A stretch of DNA of 64,000 nt from Serratia proteamaculans_D. Lineage in GTDB: Bacteria > Pseudomonadota > Gammaproteobacteria > Enterobacterales > Enterobacteriaceae. The translations under genes were made by a program, and so were the position numbers. Each line of letters starts with the position of its first letter. The first letter of the stretch is position 1. Shown piece by piece: positions 27,521-36,352 of this stretch. The stretch lies in assembly GCF_049959315.1 (NCBI RefSeq), contig NZ_CP188201.1; one strand, written 5' to 3'. The notes beneath the pieces are model-generated. The model was given only the letters and a program-made list of their open reading frames with translations. It was not told where the DNA came from and ran no database searches.

Positions 27521-27588
27521 TTTTTATAACTGGCTCAAAGCTGAAAGCTTTACTGAACCCCCAGCCTAGCTGGGGGTTTTCTGTGCAC

Positions 27589-27616
27589 AAAAAAAAGCCC
27601 AGCGAAGGCTGGGCTT
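27589..27616 (-). terminator. Terminator of the small lipoprotein gene
   Basis: On the minus strand AAGCCCAGC, loop CTTC, GCTGGGCTT is followed by a run of eight U residues. It lies 27 bases after the lipoprotein stop and directly abuts the IS200 end. Confidence 0.9.
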
Positions 27617-27642
27617 GATACGAGGGGATCACCGACGGAGGG

Positions 27643-27864
27643 TTATTTGGTTAACGCGATAATACCCAGCGTCAGACCGGCAACCGCCGCGGCACCACCG
27701 GCGATAGCGCCTGCGGTTTCCCAGTTATCCTGAGTGGTACCTTTCATACAGGTGTTGGTGTGCACCAAACGACCCTGATCGTCATAGACCGGCACACAAG
27801 GTGACTCAGTCGCGCACCCAGCCAGAAATACCGACAGCAGCCCAACCGCAATTAACTTTTTCAT
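27643..27864 (-). CDS. Small lipoprotein with glycine-zipper tail
   Basis: A 73-residue protein. The lipobox LSVFLAGC places the acylated Cys at residue 17. The mature part has two further Cys residues (SPCVP, TNTCMK) and a C-terminal Gly/Ala-rich stretch (AGAIAGGAAAVAGLTLG) like glycine-zipper membrane segments. The family is not recognised with certainty and no function can be given. It forms its own transcription unit with a strong terminator. Confidence 0.75.
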   Translation of the reverse strand: MKKLIAVGLLSVFLAGCATESPCVPVYDDQGRLVHTNTCMKGTTQDNWETAGAIAGGAAAVAGLTLGIIALTK

Positions 27865-28027
27865 ACTATTGCCTCAATGTTCGATCACTCTGAAATGCTA
27901 CGCCGAGTGATATTCGCGCTATTGAGCCATTGTATGCGCAAAAAAGCTGAACGAAGCGTTAATGATCCGTCAGAAGATGTAATTTGAGATAACTCCGAGC
28001 GGTCAACTGGCAGGGGCTACAGGCATT

Positions 28028-28055
28028 AAAAAGCCCGCGAAAACGCGGGCTTTAT
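28028..28055. terminator. Terminator of fabB
   Basis: A perfect stem AAAGCCCGCG / CGCGGGCTTT with an AAAA loop sits 20 bases beyond the fabB stop. U-rich sequence is present on both strands. Confidence 0.88.
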
Positions 28056-28075
28056 TCTAAAACCTTGAGCCGGAA

Positions 28076-29290
28076 TTACTTCTGCAGCTTACGCATTACC
28101 AGCGTGGCGTTGGTGCCGCCGAAACCGAAGCTGTTGGACATCACGGTGGTCAGCTCGCGTTGAGTCGGCTGAGTCACGATGTTCATGCCTGCGGCTTTCT
28201 CATCCAGGTTTTCGATGTTGATGCTCGGCGCAATAAAGCCGTGCTCAACCATCAGCAGGCTGTAGATCGCTTCCTGCACGCCGGCGGCGCCCAGTGAGTG
28301 ACCGGTCATGGCCTTGGTGGAGGAGATTGCCGGCGTGTTGTCGCCAAACACTTCACGGATAGCGCCCAGTTCCTTCACATCGCCAACCGGCGTAGAAGTC
28401 CCGTGCACGTTCATGTAGTCGATTGGGGTGTCAACGCCCTGCATTGCCATCTTCATGCAACGCACTGCGCCTTCGCCTGATGGCGCAACCATATCGGCAC
28501 CGTCAGAGGTCGCACCGTAGCCGATGATCTCAGCATAGATGTGCGCGCCACGCGCCAGAGCATGTTCCAGCTCTTCTACTACCACCATACCGCCGCCGCC
28601 GGCGATGACGAAACCGTCGCGCGCTGCGTCATAGGTACGGGAAGCTTTTTCCGGGGTGTCGTTGTAGCTGGTGGACAGAGCGCCCATCGCATCGAACTCA
28701 CAGGCCATTTCCCAGCACAGTTCTTCACCGCCGCCGGCAAAGACTACGTCCTGCTTGCCCAGTTGGATCAGTTCAACCGCGTGGCCAATGCAGTGTGCAG
28801 AGGTTGCGCAGGCAGAGCTGATGGAATAGTTAACGCCACGAATTTTGAACGGGGTTGCCAGGCAGGCAGAAACGCCTGATGCCATGGCTTTGGTCACCAT
28901 GTACGGGCCAACGCCGCGCAGGCCTTTGGCACGCATGCCGTCGGATCCAGCAACCTGGTTGCGCGGAGAGCCGCCACCTGAGCCAACCACCAGACCGGTG
29001 CGATCGTTGGAAACCTGATCGGCAGCCAGACCTGAGTCTTTGATGGCTTCTTCCATGGAAAGATAGGCATAAACGGACGCATCGCTCATAAAGCGCATCA
29101 CTTTACGGTCGATCAGACCGGTGGTGTCCAGTTTAACATCGCCCCATACGTGACTACGCATGCCGGAATCTTTCAGCTCCTGGGAGAAAGTGATCCCAGA
29201 ACGTCCTTCCTGCAGGCTCGCCAGGACCTCCTGCTGGTTGTTACCAATGCTGGAGACGATTCCCAGGCCAGTAATCACTGCACGTTTCAT
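28076..29290 (-). CDS. fabB: 3-oxoacyl-ACP synthase I FabB
   Basis: A 404-residue cytosolic condensing enzyme (KAS I) that elongates acyl chains with malonyl-ACP and is needed for unsaturated fatty acid synthesis. Catalytic residues are Cys in SISSACATSAH (near 163), His in VHGTSTPVGD (near 298) and His in MTGHSLGAAG (near 333). Length equals E. coli FabB (406) closely. It is divergent from mnmC, and the shared region carries FabR and FadR sites. Confidence 0.96.
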   Translation of the reverse strand: MKRAVITGLGIVSSIGNNQQEVLASLQEGRSGITFSQELKDSGMRSHVWGDVKLDTTGLIDRKVMRFMSDASVYAYLSMEEAIKDSGLAADQVSNDRTGLVVGSGGGSPRNQVAGSDGMRAKGLRGVGPYMVTKAMASGVSACLATPFKIRGVNYSISSACATSAHCIGHAVELIQLGKQDVVFAGGGEELCWEMACEFDAMGALSTSYNDTPEKASRTYDAARDGFVIAGGGGMVVVEELEHALARGAHIYAEIIGYGATSDGADMVAPSGEGAVRCMKMAMQGVDTPIDYMNVHGTSTPVGDVKELGAIREVFGDNTPAISSTKAMTGHSLGAAGVQEAIYSLLMVEHGFIAPSINIENLDEKAAGMNIVTQPTQRELTTVMSNSFGFGGTNATLVMRKLQK

Positions 29291-29338
29291 TCAGTACCTC
29301 TTCCACAATTTTACATTCGGGATTTTGCATCGCACTTT

Positions 29339-29373
29339 AGCGTACAGATGTACGCCGAACAAGTCCGATCAGC
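29339..29373 (-). promoter_or_regulatory. FabR and FadR operators of fabB
   Basis: 29339-29356 is the palindrome AGCGTACA-GA-TGTACGCC, matching the FabR site. Directly next to it, 29358-29373 reads GCTGATCGGACTTGTT on the fabB strand, the form of the FadR activator site of E. coli fabB. The order and spacing are the same as in E. coli. FabR should repress and FadR activate fabB. Confidence 0.85.
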
Positions 29374-29460
29374 GTTTTTCAGCTTTATTCTTATCCAGTT
29401 TGCGCCATAGCGCCAGCGCCGTTAGAATCCCGTCACCCCTTGAGTTACGAGCAACCCACC

Positions 29461-31482
29461 GTGAGCCACGCCCCGATCCAAACCGCAGCGTTATCCTGGA
29501 ATGAACAGGGTACACCTGTTTCGAAACAGTTTGATGACGTCTACTTTTCCAATCAGGATGGGCTGGAAGAAACCCGCTACGTGTTTCTCAAGGGCAACCG
29601 GCTGCCGCTGCGTTTTGCCGAACACCCTCGCCCGCTGTTTATCGTGGCGGAAACCGGCTTCGGCACCGGGCTTAATTTTTTAACCCTGTGGCAGGCCTTT
29701 ACCGCTTTTCATGCCACCACGCCGGATGCCACGCTGCAGCGGCTGCACTTTATCAGCTTTGAAAAATTCCCGCTGCTGCAGGCCGATCTGGCGGCAGCAC
29801 ATGCCCGTTGGCCGGAGCTGGCGCCCTATGCCGACGAGTTACGCGCCCAATGGCCGTTGCCGCTGCCGGGCTGCCACCGCCTGTTGCTGGCGGAAGGCCG
29901 CATTACGCTGGATCTGTGGTTCGGTGACGTGAACGAATTGCTACCACACTTCGACGCCAGCATGCACCGTCAAATCGACGCCTGGTTCCTCGACGGCTTC
30001 GCCCCGTCGAAAAATCCGGATATGTGGACCGAACAGCTGTTCGCCGCCATGGCGCGCTTTGCCCGGCCGGGGGGCAGCCTGGCCACCTTCACCGCCGCAG
30101 GTTTTGTGCGGCGCGGGCTGCAGCAGGCCGGATTTGAAGTCATAAAAAGCAAAGGTTTCGGCCAGAAACGTGAAATGCTGATTGGCGAGTTGCCTGCCGA
30201 TGCGCCAGCGGTTGCCCACCCCACGCCCTGGTTACTGCGCCCGGCCGCCGACAATACCGACGATATCGCTATCATTGGCGGCGGCGTTGCCAGCGCCTTG
30301 ACTGCCCTCGCCCTGTTGCGCCGTGGTGCGAAGGTCACGCTGTATTGTGCCGATCCTCAGCCGGCCGAAGGGGCATCGGGCAACCGTCAGGGAGCGCTTT
30401 ATCCATTGCTGAACGGCCGCGGCGATGCCCTGGAGAATTTCTTCAGCGCCGCTTTCCTTTTTGCCCGCCGCCAGTACGACGCGCTGGTCAAACAGGGCGT
30501 GGCGTTTGACCACCAGTGGTGTGGCGTCAGCCAACTGGCCTATGATGAAAAAAGTGCCGGGAAGATTGCCAACATGCTGGCGGTTGAATGGCCGCAGCCA
30601 CTGGCCGTGGCGGCCGATCGCACCACGCTCAGCGCCCTGTGTGGTATCGACAGTGGCTTTGGCGGCATTAACTACCCACAGGGTGGCTGGCTGTGCCCGG
30701 CCGAGCTGACGCGCAATGCCATTGCTCTGGCGCAACGTCAGGGGTTGAGCTGTCACTATGAGTCTGACGTCATGGCCCTGACCGCCACTGACAGCGGCTG
30801 GCAGCTCAGTCTCGGCCAGGGTGAAACCCGACAGCATGCGACGGTGATCCTGGCCAGCGGCCACCGGCTTGGTGAACTGGCGCCCAGTGAAGCGCTGCCG
30901 GTTTATGCGGTACGCGGTCAGGTATCCCACATTCCCACCACCCCGGCATTGAGCGAATTGAAACAGGTGTTGTGTTACGACGGCTACCTGACGCCGGTCA
31001 ATGCCAACAACCAACAGCACTGTATCGGTGCCAGCTACCAGCGCGGCGAAACCTCCACTGAATACCGCGAAGAAGAACAGCAGGACAACCGTGCTCGCCT
31101 GCTGCGCTGCCTGCCGGATCAGGCCTGGCCTGCACAGGTTGATGTCAGCGGTCAGCAGGCCCGTTGCGGCGTGCGTAGCGCCACCCGCGATCACCTGCCG
31201 ATGATCGGCGCGGTACCGGACTATCAGGCTACGCTGACGCAGTATCAGCATCTGCAACGCCAGCATCAGCGCGGCGAGGCTATCGCCAATGCACCAACTT
31301 ATCCAAATCTGTTTGTGATTGGCGCGTTGGGTTCACGTGGGTTGTGCTCGGCACCGCTGGCGGCGGAAATTTTGGCGGCGCAGGTGTTCAGCGAACCCTT
31401 GCCGGGCGACGCAGAAATGTTGGCGGCATTGAATCCGAATCGGATGTGGGTACGAAAACTACTGAAGGGACGTGCAGTTTAA
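29461..31482 (+). CDS. mnmC: Bifunctional tRNA wobble-uridine enzyme MnmC
   Basis: About 673 residues. The GTG at 29461 (MSHAPIQTAALSW) gives an N-terminus that aligns position for position with E. coli MnmC; a TTG at 29440 would add seven residues. The N-terminal methyltransferase domain (1-240) has the SAM loop ETGFGTGLNFL and the DAWFLDGFAPSKNPDMW motif. The C-terminal FAD oxidase (260-660) opens with IIGGGVASAL. Together they convert cmnm5s2U34 to mnm5s2U34 in tRNA. Confidence 0.94.
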   Translation: MSHAPIQTAALSWNEQGTPVSKQFDDVYFSNQDGLEETRYVFLKGNRLPLRFAEHPRPLFIVAETGFGTGLNFLTLWQAFTAFHATTPDATLQRLHFISFEKFPLLQADLAAAHARWPELAPYADELRAQWPLPLPGCHRLLLAEGRITLDLWFGDVNELLPHFDASMHRQIDAWFLDGFAPSKNPDMWTEQLFAAMARFARPGGSLATFTAAGFVRRGLQQAGFEVIKSKGFGQKREMLIGELPADAPAVAHPTPWLLRPAADNTDDIAIIGGGVASALTALALLRRGAKVTLYCADPQPAEGASGNRQGALYPLLNGRGDALENFFSAAFLFARRQYDALVKQGVAFDHQWCGVSQLAYDEKSAGKIANMLAVEWPQPLAVAADRTTLSALCGIDSGFGGINYPQGGWLCPAELTRNAIALAQRQGLSCHYESDVMALTATDSGWQLSLGQGETRQHATVILASGHRLGELAPSEALPVYAVRGQVSHIPTTPALSELKQVLCYDGYLTPVNANNQQHCIGASYQRGETSTEYREEEQQDNRARLLRCLPDQAWPAQVDVSGQQARCGVRSATRDHLPMIGAVPDYQATLTQYQHLQRQHQRGEAIANAPTYPNLFVIGALGSRGLCSAPLAAEILAAQVFSEPLPGDAEMLAALNPNRMWVRKLLKGRAV

Positions 31483-31488
31483 GGCGAA

Positions 31489-31525
31489 TTTAACCGGGCG
31501 CTGTTATCTACTGCGCCCGGTTAAA
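31489..31525. terminator. Bidirectional terminator between mnmC and yfcL
   Basis: A perfect 13-base stem, TTTAACCGGGCGC pairing with GCGCCCGGTTAAA around an 11-base loop, lies between the convergent genes. Confidence 0.82.
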
Positions 31526-31529
31526 CGGA

Positions 31530-31811
31530 TCAGGCGGTCGGCAGTGCGGTTTGGTACAGATTTTCCCACATGCCATACACCAATACCTGGTCCGGCGGCG
31601 ACAGCTCACCGGCAGCAATGGCTTTATGCAGGCTGCTTTCCACCTGCGCTTTAAGCGCTTCAGCGGTGTGATCGCCCTGTTCTTCCACTTCGGCAACCGC
31701 CAGCGTCAGATGACCGCGCAGGTAGCCACCGGCAAACAGTTCATCATCGCTGGCGTGCTCTACCATGTCATCAATCAGCGCCAAAATGCGCGCTTCGAAT
31801 TCTGCGATCAT
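31530..31811 (-). CDS. yfcL: YfcL family protein
   Basis: A 93-residue acidic, mostly helical cytosolic protein. The ATG at 31811 has GAGGAAA upstream. MIAEFEARILALIDDMVEHASDDELFAGGY is near-identical to E. coli YfcL, given here only in part: residues 1-12 and the SDDELFAGGY segment. Its function is unknown. It is the last gene of a leftward prmB-aroC-mepA-yfcA-epmC-yfcL group, 31 bases after epmC. Confidence 0.9.
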   Translation of the reverse strand: MIAEFEARILALIDDMVEHASDDELFAGGYLRGHLTLAVAEVEEQGDHTAEALKAQVESSLHKAIAAGELSPPDQVLVYGMWENLYQTALPTA

Positions 31812-31842
31812 CAAATTTCCTCATTAAATAACAAACTGACGG

Positions 31843-32400
31843 TCAGTTGAGATCTTCCGGATAGGGGAAAAGCTCCGCCGTCAGCGGTGGCGTATTGTAA
31901 AACGATTGTAACGCCTGAATAAAGCGCGCAGGTCTTGTGGGTATTCCCTGTTCCAACAGCAACAGTACCCGTTCGCGCACCTTACGCTGGAAGGCAATGC
32001 GATCCGGCTCGCAGTCACCGTTCAGGTTGTCGCAGCTGACATTGAACGGGAAACCGGCCGCCACGCAGAACATCCACTCCAGCGACTGCGGTTTAACTTC
32101 TACCGCTTCGAATTCGCTTTGCGTCTGTGCGTCGCGCCCGTCCGGGCAGTACCAGTAACCGAAGTCGACCAGTTTACGGCGCTGTTCACCGGCAATGCAC
32201 CAGTGTGAAATCTCATGCATGCCGCTGGCGTAATAGCCGTGGGCAAAGACAATGCGGTGGTACGGCAACTCGTCGTCGGCCGGCAAATAAATCGGCTCAT
32301 CGTCACCTTTAACCAGCCGGGTGTTGTAATCATCACTGAAGCACTGATTAAAAATATCAATCAGCTGTTCATATTGATGGGTAGCCTGTGTGTCTGACAT
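31843..32400 (-). CDS. epmC: Elongation factor P hydroxylase EpmC
   Basis: About 185 residues from the ATG at 32400 (MSDTQATHQYEQL). EpmC hydroxylates the beta-lysylated Lys34 of EF-P. The metal-binding motif HEISHW with the following acidic residues is present in the middle of the protein, as is YYASGMHEISHW. Length agrees with E. coli YfcM (182). The enzymes adding the modification (EpmA, EpmB) are not in the window. Confidence 0.92.
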   Translation of the reverse strand: MSDTQATHQYEQLIDIFNQCFSDDYNTRLVKGDDEPIYLPADDELPYHRIVFAHGYYASGMHEISHWCIAGEQRRKLVDFGYWYCPDGRDAQTQSEFEAVEVKPQSLEWMFCVAAGFPFNVSCDNLNGDCEPDRIAFQRKVRERVLLLLEQGIPTRPARFIQALQSFYNTPPLTAELFPYPEDLN

Positions 32401-32464
32401 AAACAAATCCAATAACCACAAAAATAAAGCGGTAATTATTTCACTTTAGCGCTCGCTTGGCATG

Positions 32465-33265
32465 CTAAATATGCAATGCCAGCCACTGCTGAATTTCCGT
32501 ACCGTGATTGTCGTACAATAGCTTGCAGCTCATCACCAGCGAAACAATGACGATCATCGGGCGGATCAGCTTTTGCCCACGGGTCATCACCATATGCGCT
32601 CCGAGCCGTGCCCCCAGCACCTGCCCTACCAGCATCACCAGACCGATACTCCACACCACCTTGCCGCCGATGATAAACAATACCAGGCTGCCAAAGTTGG
32701 AAGTGAAGTTCAGCACCTTGGCGTGAGCGGTGGATTTGGCCAGGTTAAAGCCACACAGCGTCACATAGGCCAGCGCGTAGAAGGAACCGGCGCCAGGGCC
32801 AAAGAAGCCGTCATAAAAGCCCACGCAGCCCCCGGCCACCAGCCCGAACGGCAAGGCGCTCAAACGGCGCTGCCGATCATTTTCGCCCAGACGCGGGGTC
32901 AGCAGGAAGTACAGGCCGATGCCGATCACCAGTAACGGCAACATTTGCCGCAGCAGATCGGCACGCATGTGCTGCACCAGGATCGCCCCGGCGACAGAAC
33001 CGATCAGCGCCAACAGAATGGTCAGTTTCTGATCGTTGAGATCAACGGCTCGTCGGCGGATGAAGTACAGGCTGGCGGATAAGGAACCGCCCACCGACTG
33101 CAGTTTATTGGTCGCCAGCGCCTGCGCGGGAGACACCCCCACCGCCAGCAGTGCCGGTACGGTCAACAACCCACCCCCACCGGCGATAGAGTCGATAAAG
33201 CCCGCCAGCAATGCCACCACAAACAAAACCCCGAGCATCTCGGGGCCAACGACGAACCAATCCAT
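32465..33265 (-). CDS. yfcA: TSUP family inner-membrane protein YfcA
   Basis: A 266-residue protein with about eight membrane helices and the TauE/SafE signature: GFIDSIAGGGGLLTVPALL near residues 22-40 and GFYDGFFGPGAGSF in the second half. The family exports sulfur-containing or organic anions; the substrate of YfcA is not known. Only 3 bases separate it from the mepA stop. Confidence 0.91.
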   Translation of the reverse strand: MDWFVVGPEMLGVLFVVALLAGFIDSIAGGGGLLTVPALLAVGVSPAQALATNKLQSVGGSLSASLYFIRRRAVDLNDQKLTILLALIGSVAGAILVQHMRADLLRQMLPLLVIGIGLYFLLTPRLGENDRQRRLSALPFGLVAGGCVGFYDGFFGPGAGSFYALAYVTLCGFNLAKSTAHAKVLNFTSNFGSLVLFIIGGKVVWSIGLVMLVGQVLGARLGAHMVMTRGQKLIRPMIVIVSLVMSCKLLYDNHGTEIQQWLALHI

Positions 33266-33268
33266 TTA

Positions 33269-34096
33269 TTATTCCGCAGCGAAATGGTTATTCAGCAAAG
33301 CCTGACAGGTAGGCGGTAATGGCGGTGGCACCGGTTTACCCGGCTTGGCACTCGGCTGATGCGGGATGAACCAACTTGCCAGTTCGGCACCGCAGCCGTC
33401 ACCCGGCGGCGGGGTATCCTGTTCTTTACACTCCAGGCTACCGGCCGGACAACGCAGACGCACATGCATATGTGCACGATGCCCAAACCACGGCCGCACC
33501 TTGTGCAACCAGTCACGATCGGCACCGGCATCCAGGCACAGGCGCTGCTTGATCGCCGGATTGACGAAGATGCGCGTCACTTCCTGATCCTGCGCTGCCG
33601 CTTTGATCAAGGTTTCAATCTGCGGCTGCCACTGACGTGCGACCACCTGCTTGCCGTCGCTGGAAACCAAATCGATCGGCTGCGGCTTCAGCAATTGCTG
33701 TGCACTCCAGCGTTGACGCGGCAACTGTAGCCAGATGTCGACATCCAACCCGGACTGATGGCTGGCATGACCGCTGCTGAAGCGCCCGCCGGCCGGCATC
33801 GCCATATCGCCGATCAGTACCGTACCGAGGTTTTTTTGGTTCGCCTTGCTGCTCAGACGCTGGATAAACGCCAGCAGATCCGGGTGGCCGAAGTAACGGC
33901 GTTGATCGGGGCGCATCACCTGATAATCCGGCGAGTTCAGCGGCAGCGGCTGAGCACCGATAATACAACCATTGGCAAAACCGCCCACCGCCTGCGGCGC
34001 ACCGGCCACCGGGTGATCGATGTTCTGCCACGGTGTCAACGCCATGGCGGAGCCCGAGGCCATCAGGGCAAGGATGCCCAACATCCAGTTTTTCAT
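33269..34096 (-). CDS. mepA: Penicillin-insensitive murein endopeptidase MepA
   Basis: A 275-residue periplasmic LAS-type zinc peptidase that cuts the D-Ala-mDAP cross-links of peptidoglycan. The signal peptide is MKNWMLGILALMASGSAMA. Zinc ligands lie in SSGHASHQSGLDVDIW and in FGHRAHMHVRL. Several Cys residues form the disulfides known for MepA. Length matches E. coli (274). Five bases separate it from aroC. Confidence 0.94.
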   Translation of the reverse strand: MKNWMLGILALMASGSAMALTPWQNIDHPVAGAPQAVGGFANGCIIGAQPLPLNSPDYQVMRPDQRRYFGHPDLLAFIQRLSSKANQKNLGTVLIGDMAMPAGGRFSSGHASHQSGLDVDIWLQLPRQRWSAQQLLKPQPIDLVSSDGKQVVARQWQPQIETLIKAAAQDQEVTRIFVNPAIKQRLCLDAGADRDWLHKVRPWFGHRAHMHVRLRCPAGSLECKEQDTPPPGDGCGAELASWFIPHQPSAKPGKPVPPPLPPTCQALLNNHFAAE

Positions 34097-34101
34097 GGTG
34101 A

Positions 34102-35187
34102 TTACCAGCGTGGAACGTTAGAAACCACATCACCGTTTTGCGCACGTTGGCGCAACAGGTGATCCATCAGCACAATCGCCATCATCGCTTCGGCGATCGG
34201 TACCGCACGGATGCCGACGCAAGGGTCGTGGCGGCCACGGGTGACCATCTCCACGGCTTCGCCCTGGCGGTTGATGGTTCTGCCCGGCACCATGATGCTG
34301 GAGGTCGGTTTCAGCGCCAGATGGGCGATCACCGCCTGCCCGCTGCTGATACCGCCGAGGATGCCGCCCGCATGGTTGCTCTGGAAACCTTCTGGAGTGA
34401 TTTCATCGCGGTTTTCGCTGCCGCGCTTGGTCACAACGCTAAAGCCATCGCCAATTTCCACGCCTTTTACCGCATTGATGCTCATCAGCGCATGCGCCAA
34501 ATCCGCGTCAAGGCGGTCAAACACCGGTTCACCCAGGCCGACCGGCACGTTTTCTGCCACTACGCTGACCTTGGCGCCAATGGAGTCGCCCTCTTTCTTC
34601 AAGGCGCGCATCAGTTCATCCAGGGCTTCCAGCTTGTCCGGATCCGGGCAGAAGAACGGGTTCTGTTCGACCTGCTCCCAGTCTTTCAGCTCACAGACCA
34701 CGTCGCCGATCTGCGCCAGGTAGCCACGCACCTGTACGCCAAATTTCTGCTGCAGGTATTTCTTGGCAATCGCCCCCGCCGCAACGCGCATGGCGGTTTC
34801 ACGCGCCGAAGAACGGCCGCCGCCACGGTAGTCGCGCACGCCGTATTTTTGTTCGTAGGTGTAGTCTGCATGTCCCGGACGGAACACGTCTTTAATGGCA
34901 CCGTAGTCCTGCGAGCGCTGGTCGGTGTTTTCGATGATCAGCCCGATACTGGTACCGGTGGTCACGCCTTCAAACACACCGGAAAGAATACGGACCTGAT
35001 CCGGCTCACGGCGTTGGGTAGTATAACGAGAGGTGCCCGGACGACGGCGGTCCAGATCGTGCTGCAAATCAGCTTCGGTAAGCGGAATGCCCGGCGGCAC
35101 ACCGTCTACGATACAGCCCAGCGCCACACCGTGAGATTCACCAAATGTGGTGACGCGGAAAATCTGCCCAATACTGTTTCCTGCCAT
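34102..35187 (-). CDS. aroC: Chorismate synthase AroC
   Basis: A 361-residue FMN-dependent enzyme of the shikimate pathway, converting EPSP to chorismate, the precursor of aromatic amino acids, folate and quinones. Family signatures are visible: GESHGVALGCIVDGVPPG near the start, RRPGTSRYTTQRREPD near 47-62, RGGGRSSARETAMRVAAGA near 125-143. Length equals E. coli AroC (361). Confidence 0.97.
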   Translation of the reverse strand: MAGNSIGQIFRVTTFGESHGVALGCIVDGVPPGIPLTEADLQHDLDRRRPGTSRYTTQRREPDQVRILSGVFEGVTTGTSIGLIIENTDQRSQDYGAIKDVFRPGHADYTYEQKYGVRDYRGGGRSSARETAMRVAAGAIAKKYLQQKFGVQVRGYLAQIGDVVCELKDWEQVEQNPFFCPDPDKLEALDELMRALKKEGDSIGAKVSVVAENVPVGLGEPVFDRLDADLAHALMSINAVKGVEIGDGFSVVTKRGSENRDEITPEGFQSNHAGGILGGISSGQAVIAHLALKPTSSIMVPGRTINRQGEAVEMVTRGRHDPCVGIRAVPIAEAMMAIVLMDHLLRQRAQNGDVVSNVPRW

Positions 35188-35249
35188 CGCGGATCCTTAC
35201 CCTTAATTATTATCTTTGTTGGGCCCGCGAGGACAGGCCCGGAAAATGC

Positions 35250-36182
35250 TTAGCTGCGGTAGAGGCTGAAATGCTCTTTGCAATCTACCAGTTGCTGTTT
35301 GGTCAGCATGAACACCCCGTCACCGCCGTTTTCAAACTCCAGCCAGCTGAACGGAATATCCGGATACTGTTCCATCAGATGTACCATGCTGTTACCCACT
35401 TCACAAATCAGCACGCCATCGTCGCTCAGGTAATCCGGCGCGCAGGCCAGAATGCGACGCACCAGCTTCAGGCCGTCGCTACCCGCCGCCAGACCCAGTT
35501 CAGGTTCAAAGCGGAACTCTTCCGGCAGGTCGGACATGTCTTCGGCATCAACGTACGGAGGATTGGTGACAATCAGATCGTACTGGATCGCCGGAAGATC
35601 GCGGAACAGATCGGAACGGATCGGAGTCACCTGTTGTTCAACACCCAGCGCCTGAATATTGCGCTCGGTCACCGCCAGCACGTCGGCGGAGATGTCTACC
35701 GCGTCCACTTCCGCTTCCGGGAAAGCGTAGCCGCAGGCAATGGCGATACAGCCGCTGCCGGTACACATGTCGAGAATATGGCTCGGCGAATGAGGGATCA
35801 ATGCGCTGAAGCGATCGTTGATCAGTTCGCCAATCGGGGAACGCGGTACCAGCACGCGCTCATCGACATAAAACTCCAGGTCGCAGAACCAGGCTTTGTT
35901 GGTCAGGTAGGCGACCGGGATGCGCTCGTTGACGCGGCGGATCACGCGTTCAACGATGCGGTGGCGCTCGCTGGAGGTCAAACGTGCGGTGTGCATGTCC
36001 TCTGGAATATCCAGCGGCAGGAACAGGCTTGGCAGCACCAATTGCACCGCTTCGTCCCACGGATTATCGGTTCCGTGACCATAGTAGATATCAGCGGCGT
36101 TAAAACGGCTTACCGTCCAGCGCAGCATATCCTGAATGGTGTGCAGTTCATTCACTGCTTCCTCGACGAAAATTTTGTCCAA
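35250..36182 (-). CDS. prmB: Ribosomal protein L3 glutamine methyltransferase PrmB
   Basis: About 310 residues from a TTG at 36182, which has GGAGG exactly 5 bases upstream and gives the family N-terminus (M)DKIFVEEAVNEL. An ATG 66 bases further upstream would add an unrelated extension. The SAM motif LDMCTGSGCIAIA and the amide-binding TNPPYVDAEDM mark the HemK/PrmB group. It N5-methylates Gln150 of ribosomal protein L3. It heads the leftward group with aroC 62 bases behind. Confidence 0.93.
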   Translation of the reverse strand: MDKIFVEEAVNELHTIQDMLRWTVSRFNAADIYYGHGTDNPWDEAVQLVLPSLFLPLDIPEDMHTARLTSSERHRIVERVIRRVNERIPVAYLTNKAWFCDLEFYVDERVLVPRSPIGELINDRFSALIPHSPSHILDMCTGSGCIAIACGYAFPEAEVDAVDISADVLAVTERNIQALGVEQQVTPIRSDLFRDLPAIQYDLIVTNPPYVDAEDMSDLPEEFRFEPELGLAAGSDGLKLVRRILACAPDYLSDDGVLICEVGNSMVHLMEQYPDIPFSWLEFENGGDGVFMLTKQQLVDCKEHFSLYRS

Positions 36183-36352
36183 TTTGCCCTCCGGCAGGCA
36201 CTGTGATTCATGATTTAGCCGCATAGTTTGCCATGAAGCCCGCGACAAATCACGCTAACCCCTTGCGCTTTTCATTTTGGCGCGATTTTTGCGTCGACAG
36301 ATACCCGCGACACGGTAAACTACCGCGATAAATGATTTCCGGTGAATGAAAA

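Larger units (their letters stand above)
26878..27585 (-). mobile_element. IS200-type insertion sequence (about 708 bp)
   Basis: The element contains tnpA only. Its left end (high coordinates) has the terminator-like hairpin AACCCCCAGC, CTAG centre, CTGGGGGTT at 27556-27580. Its right end has a CCTCCGG-CCGGAGG hairpin at about 26889-26907. Both, and the total length, fit IS200/IS1541. Exact end bases are estimated. It lies between the small lipoprotein gene and the copper efflux operon, pointing toward the latter. Confidence 0.82.
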
